Positions 21,501 through 33,500 of a stretch of DNA of 64,000 nucleotides are shown piece after piece. Location of the stretch: positions 1,116,001-1,180,000 of the forward strand of contig CAJINV010000008.1 in NCBI GenBank assembly GCA_905178155.1. The letters are read 5' to 3'. Numbering within the stretch: the first letter of the stretch is position 1; each line of letters opens with the position of its first letter. This stretch comes from Amoebophrya sp. A120. Taxonomy: Eukaryota; Sar; Dinophyceae; Syndiniales; Amoebophryaceae. The position numbers were made by a program, and so were the translations under genes. The notes below the pieces were generated by a model. It was not told the origin of the DNA. It was given only the letters and a program-made list of their open reading frames with translations, and did no database searches.

Positions 21501-23832
21501 GCCAGGTCTCGTACGTCACGAAGAGGTTGCAGTGGTTTCTGACACGCGAAAAATTTGCTATCGTAAACTGGATGAAGACCATCAAGGTATAAGCGATGAA
21601 GTGATTTCACCTCGTCGTGTTCTTATTTCTATCGTTGCTCTAGTACTCCTACTCTAAGAATATTCGCAGGCACTTCATATCGTTGCCATGGAGATGGATC
21701 TCCGTGATGCGCTCCCTTGCCATGATTTTTGCTGCTTTTTGTATACATCGATGACTATGAGTACTTATGACATCAGTCTACTTCCAGTGTCTGCTTGACA
21801 CATCATGGAAATGGCTCAACATCGCAAAAAATAAAATATCCAGTCGTCGTCAGACGAACCTTGGTATAGTCGGCTATATGGGCAACATGGGGAATTGTTG
21901 GAAAAGCGTAACGAAATCCGCAAGGCTGTCTATGAGGCATACGACGACGCCATAGAGAAAAGCTGCCAAGCGTTTCAGCGAATCGTGCAACAGATGCTCT
22001 CCGCGATCTACAACCAGCCCAATGCGTACGCATCATGGTTTTAGTGATGAAGTAGACTGTGATCATGCTTATTGCTAATTGCTTGACATGCTGGAATGTC
22101 GCGTTGTACGTGGTGCTTCTTCATCTGCCTCGTCTCTGCCAAAATTGTTGTAGTGCGAGTCTTCTGGTGACGAGCAGGGTGACGCTATTGGCGCTAGCAT
22201 GTCTACGTCTTATCATGGCAAGATGAGCACACTTACAGCCAGATACGTGGTTGGCCCGAAATCATGCGCCCCAAACTCACAGGTTCATTGCGAAACAGAC
22301 GATCAAGGAGAACGACATAGACGATGTGGAGGAGTTCACAAATTATGTCCTGGCCTACATTCAGCCCAACGAGGAGACGGAGCATCTTCCGCCGCAGCGG
22401 AAGATCATCCTGAAGCTGGATCCTAAGTGCCGGCTCAACATCACGAGGCAGATTGTCGTGGACTTAACCAAGAAAAGAAAAGGGACCGGATACTGCTGCG
22501 TGGTGGGCCGTAATCCGACGCTCGTCACCGAACACATCGACGATCTGCGAATTTCCTCCACACATTTCGCGTTGTGCGTCCACCAGGGCCGCATGGTAGA
22601 AAACTTAAGCTCAAGGACGTGTCCTTGGAGAAAGCGAGAAGCTCTGCTATGTATTCCATTCCCTGAAGAGCGCGTTCAAGCTCAGGACGATAGTATTGTC
22701 CTTGTCCTGCTCTAACAAGTTCAAGTGAATGACTTCTATTCGAACAACGACCAGGTCATGAATGCACCACACCTAAGAACATATTACACCAGGTTCTGGC
22801 TGACATGAGCAGCAATGGGACTTTTGTGACCCGCGCCGACGGGTTGACTACCCGCGTCGGGCGCGACAGCACGGCGGAGATTGCCATCGGCGAGCGCATT
22901 GGCGTGCTGAATGGACCCAGCATTCCGGAGGAGGAGCACATCTGGTACACGGTGGAAGAGTACAACCCGGACGGAATCAACCAAAGTACGATCATGCGCG
23001 GCGAACAGCAGAATCCCAATGACATGGAAGACGTCTCGATGGTTCAGATCGACCCCGCGATGGTGCGCCCGGTGGTCTTGGAGACCGACCAGCGAAAGCG
23101 GGTGCGGGCGGCAATCACCCGCGTCCAGGCCGAAATGGACGTGAAAAGGTATAAAGTAGACGCTCTTCTTGTTGTCGTTGTGGGCGAAGCCGGTCCTCGT
23201 GAACTGTTCCAGTTTCAAAAGGTTCTAGTCTTGAGCTATTTTATTTCCAACAGTACTCCTACCGCTACTGTTACTGTAGCAGTAGCTACTTGCTTCGTGC
23301 CCATGTGGCTTAATACAATCCGCAGCTGCAAATACCTTGATTCGTAGCCTTCCGAGTATCTGAAGCTAGTAAGTACTTAGCTATGTTGTATTCCTATTCC
23401 TTCCTTGATCGTTTGACATCTTCATTTTCTCAATGCCACAAACCACAAAACAGGAAAAGCATGGACTCACTTAGCAAGCTGGATCGTCGGTTTGACCAAC
23501 AGGAAGTCGAGAAGTACCTCCCTGTTGCCGCGGACCACATTCTGAGTGCCTTTCTGCAAATCAAACGGTGGGTCGCGACGCATGTTGGGTTGTTCGCGCA
23601 TGCATTCCTTATAAAACCACTGCGCAATCATTTGCTCGAGGCCATGAGCCACCTAACCATCAAGCCCTCGAGCAAAGAAAACATCTCCGCAGAGGAACAG
23701 CTCTGGAAGGAACACGCCGCGCACTTGAATGACATCGAGCGGCAGCAGCACCGAATCCAGGAGGCACTGGACGATCTGCTTTTCCACCAAAGAAGCATCT
23801 TACGTCGAGGCAAGCAAAGCTTCAACATCTAA
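18521..23832 (+). CDS. Dynamin-like protein with an FHA domain between stalk and GED
   Basis: Exons: 18521-19256; a second with unresolved start ending 19970; then 20215-21586, 21844-22023, 22239-22595, 22793-23148 and 23454-23832 (TAA). The N-terminus is a disordered Gly/Ser/Asn tail. A dynamin GTPase-like part follows: GQRRPTLISFRPG (compare TRRP), then IASPVRVEI...IQILDLPDYP where dynamins have L-T-L-I-D-L-P-G. The long helical middle/stalk is in exons 3-4. Exons 5-6 hold an FHA domain with VVGR, ISSTH and SSNGTF, which are the phosphothreonine-pocket residues. Exon 7 resembles a GED helix bundle (DHILSAFLQIKRWV...FLIKPL). Intron 4 needs a GC-AG donor (22024) to keep phase; the others are GT-AG. 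No Walker A motif was found, so GTPase activity is doubtful. Function, presumably membrane remodelling steered by phospho-Thr binding, is inference. Confidence 0.6.
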
Positions 23833-24873
23833 AGCTGCAGCATTGAGGACGCTTCTGACTGCCGAGTGCAAAGTAGAGTAGGTTAAAGTTGCTTGCTCGT
23901 CCTCTCCAAAATTATCGTTATTCTGATTCCTTCACTGAGAAAGTAGTCTCAGAACGAGAAAGTATTGAAAGGTATTCAAGAAGTCCAGCTCGAGCCTCAT
24001 CGTCGCGCTCGCGGTCGAGGTTGATGTATTAATCGCATTTTCCGCCCGCAGAAGTATACCTAAAGGTATGCGTCTGTTTCTTTGCTCAGGACGACATGTC
24101 GTCCTGAACCTGATGAAGATGTGTCGGGGAAACTGGAACAGAGCTGCTTCAGTACTAATCAGAGTGAGCGTACCGCTTCTCCTTTTGTTTGCTTCATTGC
24201 TTAGAAGATGTTCGACGTTTTCGTTTTGAAAAAATAAAAATCAATGATGTCCCCATCGCGGAATGGCCTAGAAATGGCTTTTATTGACGTTCACTTCACT
24301 CTCCGACCGCCGCAGGAAGAGGCTCGTAATTGATTCGACGATCAGAACCAGACGATCAGCATTGGCATTAGTATTGGAGACTGACGATGATCAATTTCAA
24401 TTGTTTCCATTATAATACAACACCAAATGAAAATGTAAACGACTAAAGCCTATTTTCGTGCACTCGCGTGCAGAGCCAGAGATCCACCTCCACCACTATA
24501 CTTTTTCTACATCACAAAAGATTGATACGGCAAATAAAGTAAAGTAGGATCTTCATGTTTGATTGATTTTATCGACAAGGCACCAAGAAGGTCATCATGT
24601 TATGTACACAGTGACGTTACTTATGACCTCTCCAAAGAGTAACAGAACCAGATGGTATCAAAAAACAGTTTCATAACGACATCAACACGATTCAGAACTA
24701 CTCAACACATACTGTGATCTCCGTCTCCTAGCGACAAAGCATTATTTGTACTTCTTGGGTCTTTTTTTATTTTTTTGTCGTAGCTGCACTGCATCTGCAG
24801 AAGCAGATCCAGATCATTTTCTTTTACTGTTTCTGTAAACCTTGACTGAAGAACGCCATAGAAAAGAGAAAAA
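23833..24873. other. Intergenic, no gene seen
   Basis: A+T-rich, no coding-like frame on either strand. It contains the end of the dynamin-like gene and the promoter region of SRP19. Confidence 0.5.
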
Positions 24874-25341
24874 ATGGCCGCAGCTTCGTCCACAGACGCC
24901 GATACCTCGGGGTGGAACATCTTTTACCCGAACTACTGCAACTCCGAGAAAACCGTGCCCGAGGGTCGGCGCCTCGGCAAGGAGCATTGTGTTGCGCACC
25001 CGACGGCCCCCGAAATGGCCGAGGCTGGGAAGCAGCTTCAGCTCCGGGTTGCGCTGGAGATGAGCAAGTGCTACCCGCGGGACTGGCTGGTCCAGGGGCG
25101 CGTGAAGGTCCTGCTAAAGAAGGAAGATGGATCGTTTTGCAATCCAGAAATCAAGACGAAGCGGGACTTCCTCAAGCAAGTCTGCAAGGTTATCCAGAAG
25201 ATGAAGCACCGAACGGACGGAGCAAACAAGAACGTCGGCCAGGACGAGGTCATGCTTGCCGTGGAGAAGGTATCGCAAATGGCGGGACCAAGCCAGCCCA
25301 ACAAGAAAAAAGACGACGGAAAAAAGAAAAAGAAGAAGTGA
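24874..25341 (+). CDS. SRP19: Signal recognition particle 19 kDa protein
   Basis: Intronless, 155 aa, close to the human size (144 aa). It matches SRP19 along most of its length: WNIFYPNYCNSEKTVPEGRR near the start (compare YPAYINSKKTIAEGRR), then PTAPEM, a Y-x-R-D-W motif and GRVKVLLKKEDGS. The C-terminus is a Lys-rich tail ending in a run of lysines, as in other SRP19s. The protein binds helices 6 and 8 of SRP RNA and lets SRP54 assemble, so it belongs to co-translational targeting to the ER. The start is the first in-frame ATG, preceded by AGAAAAA. Confidence 0.93.
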   Translation: MAAASSTDADTSGWNIFYPNYCNSEKTVPEGRRLGKEHCVAHPTAPEMAEAGKQLQLRVALEMSKCYPRDWLVQGRVKVLLKKEDGSFCNPEIKTKRDFLKQVCKVIQKMKHRTDGANKNVGQDEVMLAVEKVSQMAGPSQPNKKKDDGKKKKKK

Positions 25342-26010
25342 AGATGACGAGCCTCGAAGAGCTCTTGTGAAAGTACCCTATAAACAGCGACTGACGACGC
25401 ATACCGTGCGCGGGCCCCTCCAGCAGGCCCCACAGGGATGTACGACGACTATTTGTGTCGTCGACGTGAGGGCTAGTTTGGCTTCCCAGTACACGTAGAA
25501 TTCTATAATTCAATGGTGTGCTCATGCTCAAAAGTCAAAATAGAACGCCATAATTCTGTCCACAGCTCCTGCTGCGTTTCACCGCATCTTCCCAGTCGAC
25601 GAAACTATAATTTGAGTAAAGTGGTAGTGGTCCAGGGCCACACAAAGCGATAGTGTGCCGCTTTTTTCAATTGTGGAGTTGGTGCTAGTATTCATCCAAA
25701 TGAACTACCACGCAGATGAATGTCAAACCACAGTCGTTTTTTCATACACCAAAAGCAAAACCAAGATTCAGTGTTCTACAAACTAAAGACAGTCACTTTT
25801 TTCTTTTCTGGTTTTCCGGAAGATGGAGGGACTGGACTCGCGGTCGACACTGTCTACTTCGCTCTGCTTGATTCAGGTCCCGGCATCGGATGAAATTTAT
25901 ATTTTGGGCAGAGCAAAAGACGGAAACGTCGGTGACTGATAATTTTCTTGTTCCGTTGTAGTCCATGACAACTTGTGAATGTTTTTCAATGTGCAGCGTC
26001 CACGACCAAC
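25342..26010. other. Intergenic, no gene seen
   Basis: No supported frame. The frame of the following RING gene is open from a GTG at 25975, but the first ATG is 26011. Confidence 0.5.
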
Positions 26011-29000
26011 ATGCTCTACCTTCACACGAGAAGTGCCACCTTCGCACAGCGGAAACATGTCGTTGGTCTCGTGTTCTTCCTTGCTGTCGTTTCGTTGTGC
26101 CGCAGAGGTACTCTGCCGGTTACTTCGGGCCTGAAATTTGAGTCTCGCTTTGACAGCAGATCTGGTGGAAGCAGCGGCTCCTCCTCTAGGTCTCCCATCT
26201 TCACAGGAGCCGTTGGTGGAAGCGATGTTGGTGCGAGAGCCACTGGGTTTCGTTTCGGCAGCGCGGTATTCGGACACGGAGCTAGTACTTCCTCTTCGCC
26301 GGGAAGAAAGATTCGCCGCACACCTCGTCGGCCAATTCGGAGCTACGAGTTTCGTTTCTATTTTGCGCTGCGCATGCAGTTGATGTATGATGGTGGAGAC
26401 CAAGTTTGCGGAGTGGCAGCAGGCCGAGATCGAGATGATCAGAAAACTCGGTATGCTGATGCCGGTTCCCAGGTTCTTGCTTCTCGGACAGACAACAGCA
26501 ACGTAAAGAAAAACCGCATTGAGTGCGCCGTTTGTTTACAGCAGATTGACGGCAGAGCCTGCCTCATGCGATGCGGACATGCCTTCTGTCTTGAGTGTAG
26601 CGAACATTTGGAAAGCCTTGGAGGAGAACAGGTTCACGCCAGGAAGTGTCCGCTTTGCCGCAAAGGTGACTCCACCGAGCTTCCGAGCACCCGTTTTCTG
26701 ACAAATTGCATGGAGGCGATCTACTCAGCAGGAGAGATGACGGCAGCAGGGGGAGCAGGAGCGGCAAGCGTGGTGGCAGGAGGTACAACTCCTCGCGATC
26801 TTTTTGGCGCATGTGCCCAGCGAAGTGATGCTCGTGCTGGTAGTACCCTGGCGTCCTGTAGTTGCCGGCGAGAACTTTGCCCGCGCCAAGTGTGTGTGAA
26901 CGATCTGAACGATTTGCGCAACGTCGACGCTTTTGTTTCATTGTTCATCGAGGGTGCAGCGGAGGATGCCGCTGTCCTCGATTCTGAGACACGTCGCCGA
27001 GCTTGGGAAACCGCCGTTATTCCTTACATGGAGAAGGAAATCCAGCAAAGCCTACGGAAAGAAACAACAATTTTGCAACGCACGAAAGCCGCGCAAATGA
27101 AAAATAGCGAGTCGGCGGAACAAGAGAAAAAAGTGAAGTCAAAGCTACGCCAGTGCTACGGGGCAGCGAGAGGTTGCAAGGAGCACGCTGCCAGGCAGAA
27201 AAATGACTATTGTGACGTTGCGCACACCTACCTTGAGAATGCCGTAGCTTTATGCTGTGGATCCTGGGAGTGTTTGTGTCACTGTGCCCCTCCTGAGCTG
27301 GAAGTTGCTCAACTGCGTGTACAGGCGAACAACCAACGGTTGGAAGAGCGACGAGTCCGCAGGCGCGAGCGAATTAGTAGAGCGACGCTGATGCGAATTG
27401 ACGACATACAACCGGCACACGACCCGGGCGTCGACCCGAATATCGGCAGTAGCAACAGTGATAACATCGAGCAGGAGCAAGCCGAAGGAGAGAACGCTTT
27501 CCAGCAAAAACATGCACACGAAGCTGAAGGCCAACGAACATCACCTGCGGTTAATGCTCGTCTGGACCGCGAAGTATTCGTGCGCACGCGCGCAGTCCAG
27601 GATTTGGTGCGCGCTTTCGGCAGCTATCACGCGTGTCGCTTTGCGGCGTTGGCGCTCGCAGAGGAAGCCAGAAAACACGACAAGAAAGCCAGAAAACAGG
27701 AAAATCGACATGGTGACGACGAATGCTGCTGTTGTTGTTGTTGTAGCTGTTGCATCAATCCCGGCACAGCGGCTAAGTGGTGGGACATGAGCACCAGCGG
27801 CTCGCGGTCAACCACGCTGCGACAAGAGCTGAAAAAGCCTCTGCTCCGACGCGAGCGCCACATTGCTGTGGCTCCGAGGCAGCAACAGATGGTCGGTGGT
27901 GGAGGGGCACCAGCTGCAGGTTCGTCGCCGTTGCCAAGTAGTCTTCACGTCCAAGAAGTAGATCACGATAGCGTTGTTCTGGACGATGAAGCTGCACGAC
28001 CAGGGCAGGGGCGAGCAGCGCCGTTCCTGCGAAAGCCATTGACGGCGGATTCCGACGAGGATTCCGGACAGGAAGCGGACGCTGCTGCTCTAAAGCCTAA
28101 TTGGCGAAGCGACTCGTTGCTCCTACTGGCTGACGGCGAGGAGCCGATGTGGAGTGCCGAGCTGGACGAAGAGCTATGGAAAGCCAGGTGGTGGTGCAAT
28201 TGCAGCCGTCTCGCGTTCGCTCTTCTGTTTCTTGCCTGCGACGTGACTTACCTGTCGGCCAACACGGTATGGTGTCTTGCCGGGCACTGCTTGTGCGACA
28301 CGGAGGCATCGTGCGAGGGTTTGTTCTGCTGCTGGCTGTGTCCCTGTGTCAGGACTTTAATGCTTGAGGGCACCGCGGAAACCGGGCCGCCTCCATGTTG
28401 CCCCAGTTGGGAGGGGCCCGGCGAGGATGTGACTGAAGCATGGTGCTGCCCGCCCACTTTTCACTGGGCTCTAAATTGTTGTTGCGACCACGCCACGCGG
28501 ATTCCCCGGGTCATTGCGGAGGAGTGCTGTGCGACCAAGGATGCCATTTTGAGCCTTTGCCCGCGGTCACTGGTGAGGCGCTGCAGGAGAGGATCCTCGA
28601 CTGACGGGAAGACAGGCAGCCACGTCGGCCCCACAAGCTCATCCATGCAACGCTGTGCCAGCATTTTGCTTCGGTTACTCCGGGACCCTGCACTGTTCCC
28701 GAACGAAGAAGAGTTGGCAAGAACAGACAAATCCAAATCGTCCTTCCCGCGTGCACCCTCGATGGCACTGCGAAGAGAGATTACCAAGCAATGCCCGCTA
28801 CTTCGGATGGCCGTCGCGAACCCGAAGTGCCTAACGCTGCTGCGTGATCTGCAGTTGGCGATCTTGCTGGCAGACCAGGAAGAGCATCAAACTGCATCGG
28901 CAGGCGATGGCGCCACGGAAAATACCGTACGCGACGGCGAGGAACACGACGTGCCACTGGTTGCAACAAGTGAGGACGGTTCATACCGATATCCGCAAGG

Positions 29001-29121
29001 TCATTTTTTTTGCTGGGACACTGGGCAAGACCGAGACTCGGACTCCCGTAGTTCGAGCCGGGCCGCCTCGGCTTCCTCTGATCTTCAAGACGTCGCAGAA
29101 GATTCCGGACGGGAGGAGTAG
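26011..29121 (+). CDS. Large RING-finger protein with Cys-rich C-terminal region
   Basis: A single exon of 1036 aa. The first 40 residues contain a hydrophobic run (VVGLVFFLAVVSLC) that could be a signal peptide or anchor. A C3HC4 RING lies at about residues 171-221: C-x2-C, C-G-H-A-F-C-x2-C, then C-P-L-C. RING domains recruit E2 enzymes, so a ubiquitin ligase is likely. The middle is charged and partly coiled. Residues 570-590 include a run of Cys (ECCCCCCCSCC). From about 730 a hydrophobic segment (LAFALLFLACDVTYL) is followed by a dense Cys/Trp region (CDTEASCEGLFCCWLCPC) and further CC pairs. The tail is acidic/Ser-rich. I know no family with this combination. The C-terminal cysteines may bind metal or be lipidated; that is speculation. 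Confidence 0.7.
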   Translation: MLYLHTRSATFAQRKHVVGLVFFLAVVSLCRRGTLPVTSGLKFESRFDSRSGGSSGSSSRSPIFTGAVGGSDVGARATGFRFGSAVFGHGASTSSSPGRKIRRTPRRPIRSYEFRFYFALRMQLMYDGGDQVCGVAAGRDRDDQKTRYADAGSQVLASRTDNSNVKKNRIECAVCLQQIDGRACLMRCGHAFCLECSEHLESLGGEQVHARKCPLCRKGDSTELPSTRFLTNCMEAIYSAGEMTAAGGAGAASVVAGGTTPRDLFGACAQRSDARAGSTLASCSCRRELCPRQVCVNDLNDLRNVDAFVSLFIEGAAEDAAVLDSETRRRAWETAVIPYMEKEIQQSLRKETTILQRTKAAQMKNSESAEQEKKVKSKLRQCYGAARGCKEHAARQKNDYCDVAHTYLENAVALCCGSWECLCHCAPPELEVAQLRVQANNQRLEERRVRRRERISRATLMRIDDIQPAHDPGVDPNIGSSNSDNIEQEQAEGENAFQQKHAHEAEGQRTSPAVNARLDREVFVRTRAVQDLVRAFGSYHACRFAALALAEEARKHDKKARKQENRHGDDECCCCCCCSCCINPGTAAKWWDMSTSGSRSTTLRQELKKPLLRRERHIAVAPRQQQMVGGGGAPAAGSSPLPSSLHVQEVDHDSVVLDDEAARPGQGRAAPFLRKPLTADSDEDSGQEADAAALKPNWRSDSLLLLADGEEPMWSAELDEELWKARWWCNCSRLAFALLFLACDVTYLSANTVWCLAGHCLCDTEASCEGLFCCWLCPCVRTLMLEGTAETGPPPCCPSWEGPGEDVTEAWCCPPTFHWALNCCCDHATRIPRVIAEECCATKDAILSLCPRSLVRRCRRGSSTDGKTGSHVGPTSSSMQRCASILLRLLRDPALFPNEEELARTDKSKSSFPRAPSMALRREITKQCPLLRMAVANPKCLTLLRDLQLAILLADQEEHQTASAGDGATENTVRDGEEHDVPLVATSEDGSYRYPQGHFFCWDTGQDRDSDSRSSSRAASASSDLQDVAEDSGREE

Positions 29122-30544
29122 AGCAAGAGGCCTTTCGCAGCTGCTCTGCGGCTGCAGCTGTGTTGTCAACCTCGGACTTTCGCGAAGAAAATGTAGTTCT
29201 AAGCACTTGGCTCTGCTAGCACATGGGAGGGTAAGCTGTGCGATTAGTCTTGGCATGCGGCTTGGACATGGGTCGCCTTGACGATTGGTGCTAGTCCTGT
29301 TGATGAAGTCTCTCTGTACAAAAGCAAAACCACTGTAAAAAAAATGAAAAACAAAAGTAGAAAGTATCGCATGAACATAGCTCTCGTTCCCAATAATTCC
29401 AATGGATTTATTTTTATCGATTTCAATAATTTTGGTTTCTGCTCCTGTTTCGATATGATGAGATTTGGTTTCCTTGCGCACGCAGGCCGCATTTGGAATG
29501 GAAAGAAAGAACAAAAGGACTGCGAAACATCAAGACACAACAGTCTGAAGCAACGCAAAGGAAGATGTAAATCTAAATGTAATGTTAAGAAAATGAAGAC
29601 AAACCCATGTATAAACAGATGATGTAATTCCAATCCTACTAAACTATGACCGCCTCCGCCAGCAAGACTACGCTGCAAGTGCATTGACATTGAGTCTCCC
29701 TTAGAGTCTTGTAGACCACGTGCAATCTCATTCCTGCTTTATTTGTTTCCATGTCGCTTTTTTGGTAGGAGGTTCGCCGTACGTGTCGGTCAGACAGCGC
29801 AATTTGCACAATTGCATGTGGTTTCAAACCTGCGCTTTCCTTGTATGTTGTAATTATCACAACTTATCAGGTAAGTACAGTAGCGAGAGGTTAAGTTATC
29901 ATGCCAGACAAATCACAGAAACAGAGAAAAAGAACTACTTAAAACACCGACCAGCAGACGAGGGAGAGAAAGTGGAGAGAGTCAAAAAGAAAGCAATTTC
30001 AAACCAATACATAGGTCTAGGTTGGTTAACTTCATCGTGCACGAATGTGACTCCCTGGTGCATGTTCTCGAGCAGTTTGGTTCTCGTCTGTTTCTGGCGT
30101 TGTCAAATGTTGGAATGTTGATTCCAAAATTTCCTCCTCTAGCTTAATGTTGCAAAGACAGGTCCTCCCTCTTCCACCAAGTGGATTCACTCACTGTACA
30201 CCCGAAAGTGATTTGTCGCTACTGTTGAAGTAGTACAGCTATAAAAGTAGTTCGATGGATTAATATACAATAGGTACTTCTAGTAGTTCTAGTTGTAGTA
30301 TAGACGTTGAAGATCATTGTTCGCGCATCCGGCTACTTCCAACCGAACCTGCGTTCTTGAGTCTGCTTATTATTGAGGGCGTTTCGTTTCCGAACATTAA
30401 TAGCCGACCCGGCCCGGGGGGTTTATTTTGAAGCAGGTAAGAAGCGACGCGGCGTCGACGTGTCGTGTCACACCAGAGTATATTTCATGCTGGTTCTACT
30501 TCTACTTACGTCCCGGTCGTCCCTCTAAATCTATCACATCAATC
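29122..30544. other. Intergenic, no gene seen
   Basis: A+T-rich; short frames only, with no coding-like properties. Confidence 0.5.
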
Positions 30545-33500
30545 ATGTCGAATTGGTTCGACCGCGCCAAGGCGTGGACGAGCGAGGCCGCCGTGAAGGT
30601 AACGGAAGCGACGCAGAAGGGTTACGAAAAGACGAAAGATGCGACGATCAAGGCGAAGGAAATTGCCAAGCAAAAGCTGGGCCGCATGGAGACGGCCCAG
30701 GAGCTGACGAAGATTTTGGAGGAGAAGGCACGGAACGCGGTGACGCTGATATCAAATGTAAAAATGTCTGGGTCTGGAAGAATGCAAGTTTGTCATGCTT
30801 GTCTGGCATGACTCTTAAATCTGTCATGCGCATTACCAAAGAGCCCCACTTTTCTGTCATGCAGAGACGTAGTTTGTCATGCAGATTAGGCAACACCTAG
30901 AAGCTCAGAAACTTGTCATGCTGAGCCAGCAATTGTGGCCTCCTCATGATACGCCGCACAGCATCACAAGTTTCCAGCAGACCCAGACATTTTTGCATTT
31001 GATAGCTGACCCAGATCGCGGACTTGCACCGCTCCTGGATCTCGTCGATGAACCGGAAGGACGGGCCGAGCTACATTTTGCCCTCCTACGCCTGGGAGGT
31101 ATCAACTGCAAAAATGTCCGGGTCTGGAAGATTCTGAGACTTTGACTTGTCATGTACGTTTTGCATGAGCCATGAGGTCTGGAATGCGAGGCCTAGCATG
31201 ACAGATTCTCTGGGGTCTCTATCATGCCTTTCCTGCGTGAGAAACTCCCGCGCAATTTGGTCAAAAGCGGACAGCTTTTGGTACTCACGCAACACAGATT
31301 TTTGCATCATTCGGATTTAGCATGACAAGTTCTAATCTTCCAGACCCAGACATTTTTGCATTTGATAAGAGGAAAACTTGAACAACCCGGACGCCGATGT
31401 CGTGGAGCGCCAGTTGTCGACGGATGCTGCGGTCTATCAAATGTAAAAATGTCTAGGTCTGGAAGATTACAACTTGTCATGCTGTTTTTGGACTCTAAAA
31501 AAATTTGTATTGCATGGCCGGCAAGATGGGTGCAATTTGTGCTTACACGGAGAGGGCATTCCTCATGCGGAAGGTGCATCAGGAAGCCCTCTAAAAGTCT
31601 GCGATGCTAGGTCATGCATTACAAACATCATGGGTCATGAGAAATATGCATGACAAATCTCGCATTCTTCTAGACCCAGACACTTTTGCAATTCATACGG
31701 TCGTGGCGGAGAGTCCAGGGGAACAAACCTCGACCACCACATCATCCGGGGACACGAGCAGTTCGAAAGAAACGACGCCCGCAGGAGGGGGAAAGGAAAA
31801 GGAAAACAAATCGATATTTTCAAAAATCTCCTCCGTCGTCAGCAAACGGGCTGGCTCGCACGAGGCAATCATGGCGGAACGAGAAGCGGCCGCAAAGGAT
31901 CCAAACAAACGAATTCTGTCGTTCAAACAGGTGCAGCTTGTTTTCCTGACAAGTAGTTTTCACCAGTGAATGGGAGTTGTATCGCCAGTTGCTTCAATAT
32001 CAATGCCGTCACTACAACTTCTCATGCTACTACTGGTGCGTAATAATTTCCACGCATGCTGCTTTTGTGCTCGTCAAGAGTGAATTTTTTGAATTTGATT
32101 GGTTACATTCATTCCAGTTCACTTGGGCTAGTGGTGATGCCGAACACGACATCATCTCAACTCCAAGGTATTCCTGCGGTCCCGGGCATTGGAGATCACG
32201 ATGGAAACTATTTTGTGTGACGAGTACATGCGGAAGCGCTTTGCGCCACCAACACCTGACGACCACAGCTCGCATTCGTTTTACTTCTACTCGTTGTTGC
32301 AAAACGCGCTGTCGTGTCCCCCGGAAATCTGGGGCGGGCTCTTGCGGACCGCCACGGAAGCAGAGCTCCTGACTGACTACCACATTCGATGGCTGTCAAG
32401 GCTGTTTGGCGTGCTGAAGATCGACTGGTTGGACGAGGTATTCCACAGCGAAAGGAAAGACATGGCAGTTCGGGCGGAGCAGCTACGAAACGAAATTCGC
32501 AGCGTCAAGACGGCACTGCCGAGCCTCACTGATCTCGAGATTGAAAAGCACCACAAGAAAAAAGTCACGGCGAGTCGCGACCTGGTACTATATTTATAAT
32601 TTTTTTCTTTTCAGCTGGACGAGAATTGATTCGGGGGAAATCAGATGGAAACGAGATTGAATGATGATAATCATTAATCAATTCGAAATAAGAACACGAC
32701 AGGGACACAGGGCCATCATCAAAGATGAGGACGGCCATCCTTTAACTTTATCTATGAATTGGAACAAGTTCTGTATGCAACATCCACAACGAGGAACAGC
32801 GAAAATAAGTATGAATATGAACAACTTTTCGCCAGGTCCAACTGTATAAAGGACTCCGAGTCAATATGGAGGAAGCTTTGAAGCATCGACAAGTGACGCT
32901 GCAAAAACGTGATGAGAACATGAAGAATCTCGAACTGGAAATGACGAACTACAAGACCGAGCTGGGTTCCACCACGGTGTCAAGTATGGAAACCCGGGAG
33001 AAGCTGACAAAAGAGCTTGCGGAAGCAGCGGAAGTGCTCAAGGTAGATCTGGAATCCATTGACAAAGACCGTCTCGCTGTCGACCAGGAAATCGAAGAGC
33101 TCGAAGTGCGCAAGAAGAACCTAAAACTGGAAATCGAGGAGGTAAAAAGTTGTAAGGGCACTGCGACTTCTACTTTCTTGAATCTTTTGAATCCACCGAT
33201 TTCCTTGCATGACTTGTCCTTGAGTTTGAGTAGCACGATCTTATTTCGTACCTACGTACTTGTTGAGTTCCATAGTTGTTTCCGATCGCCAGCCCGGCAG
33301 ACATAGTTTTTGCTATAGGTGAATACAACGACGACTTCAGGTGACGCAATTGCTGCTCATAGCGCGGCAGAAGCAGAAGCACTTCATGACCGAGCAGGAC
33401 CAGAAGCGAAACAACATGTACTCCGAAAAGAACAATTTCAAGCGTCAGATCTCCGAGAAGGAGCGGCTGGCCCTGGAGTGTGAAATTGGGGGCAAGGTGC

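Noticed and set aside
30648-30896. Minus-strand frame resembling the 8915 frame
   Set aside because: It is the inverted copy of the introner sequence, not a conserved protein.
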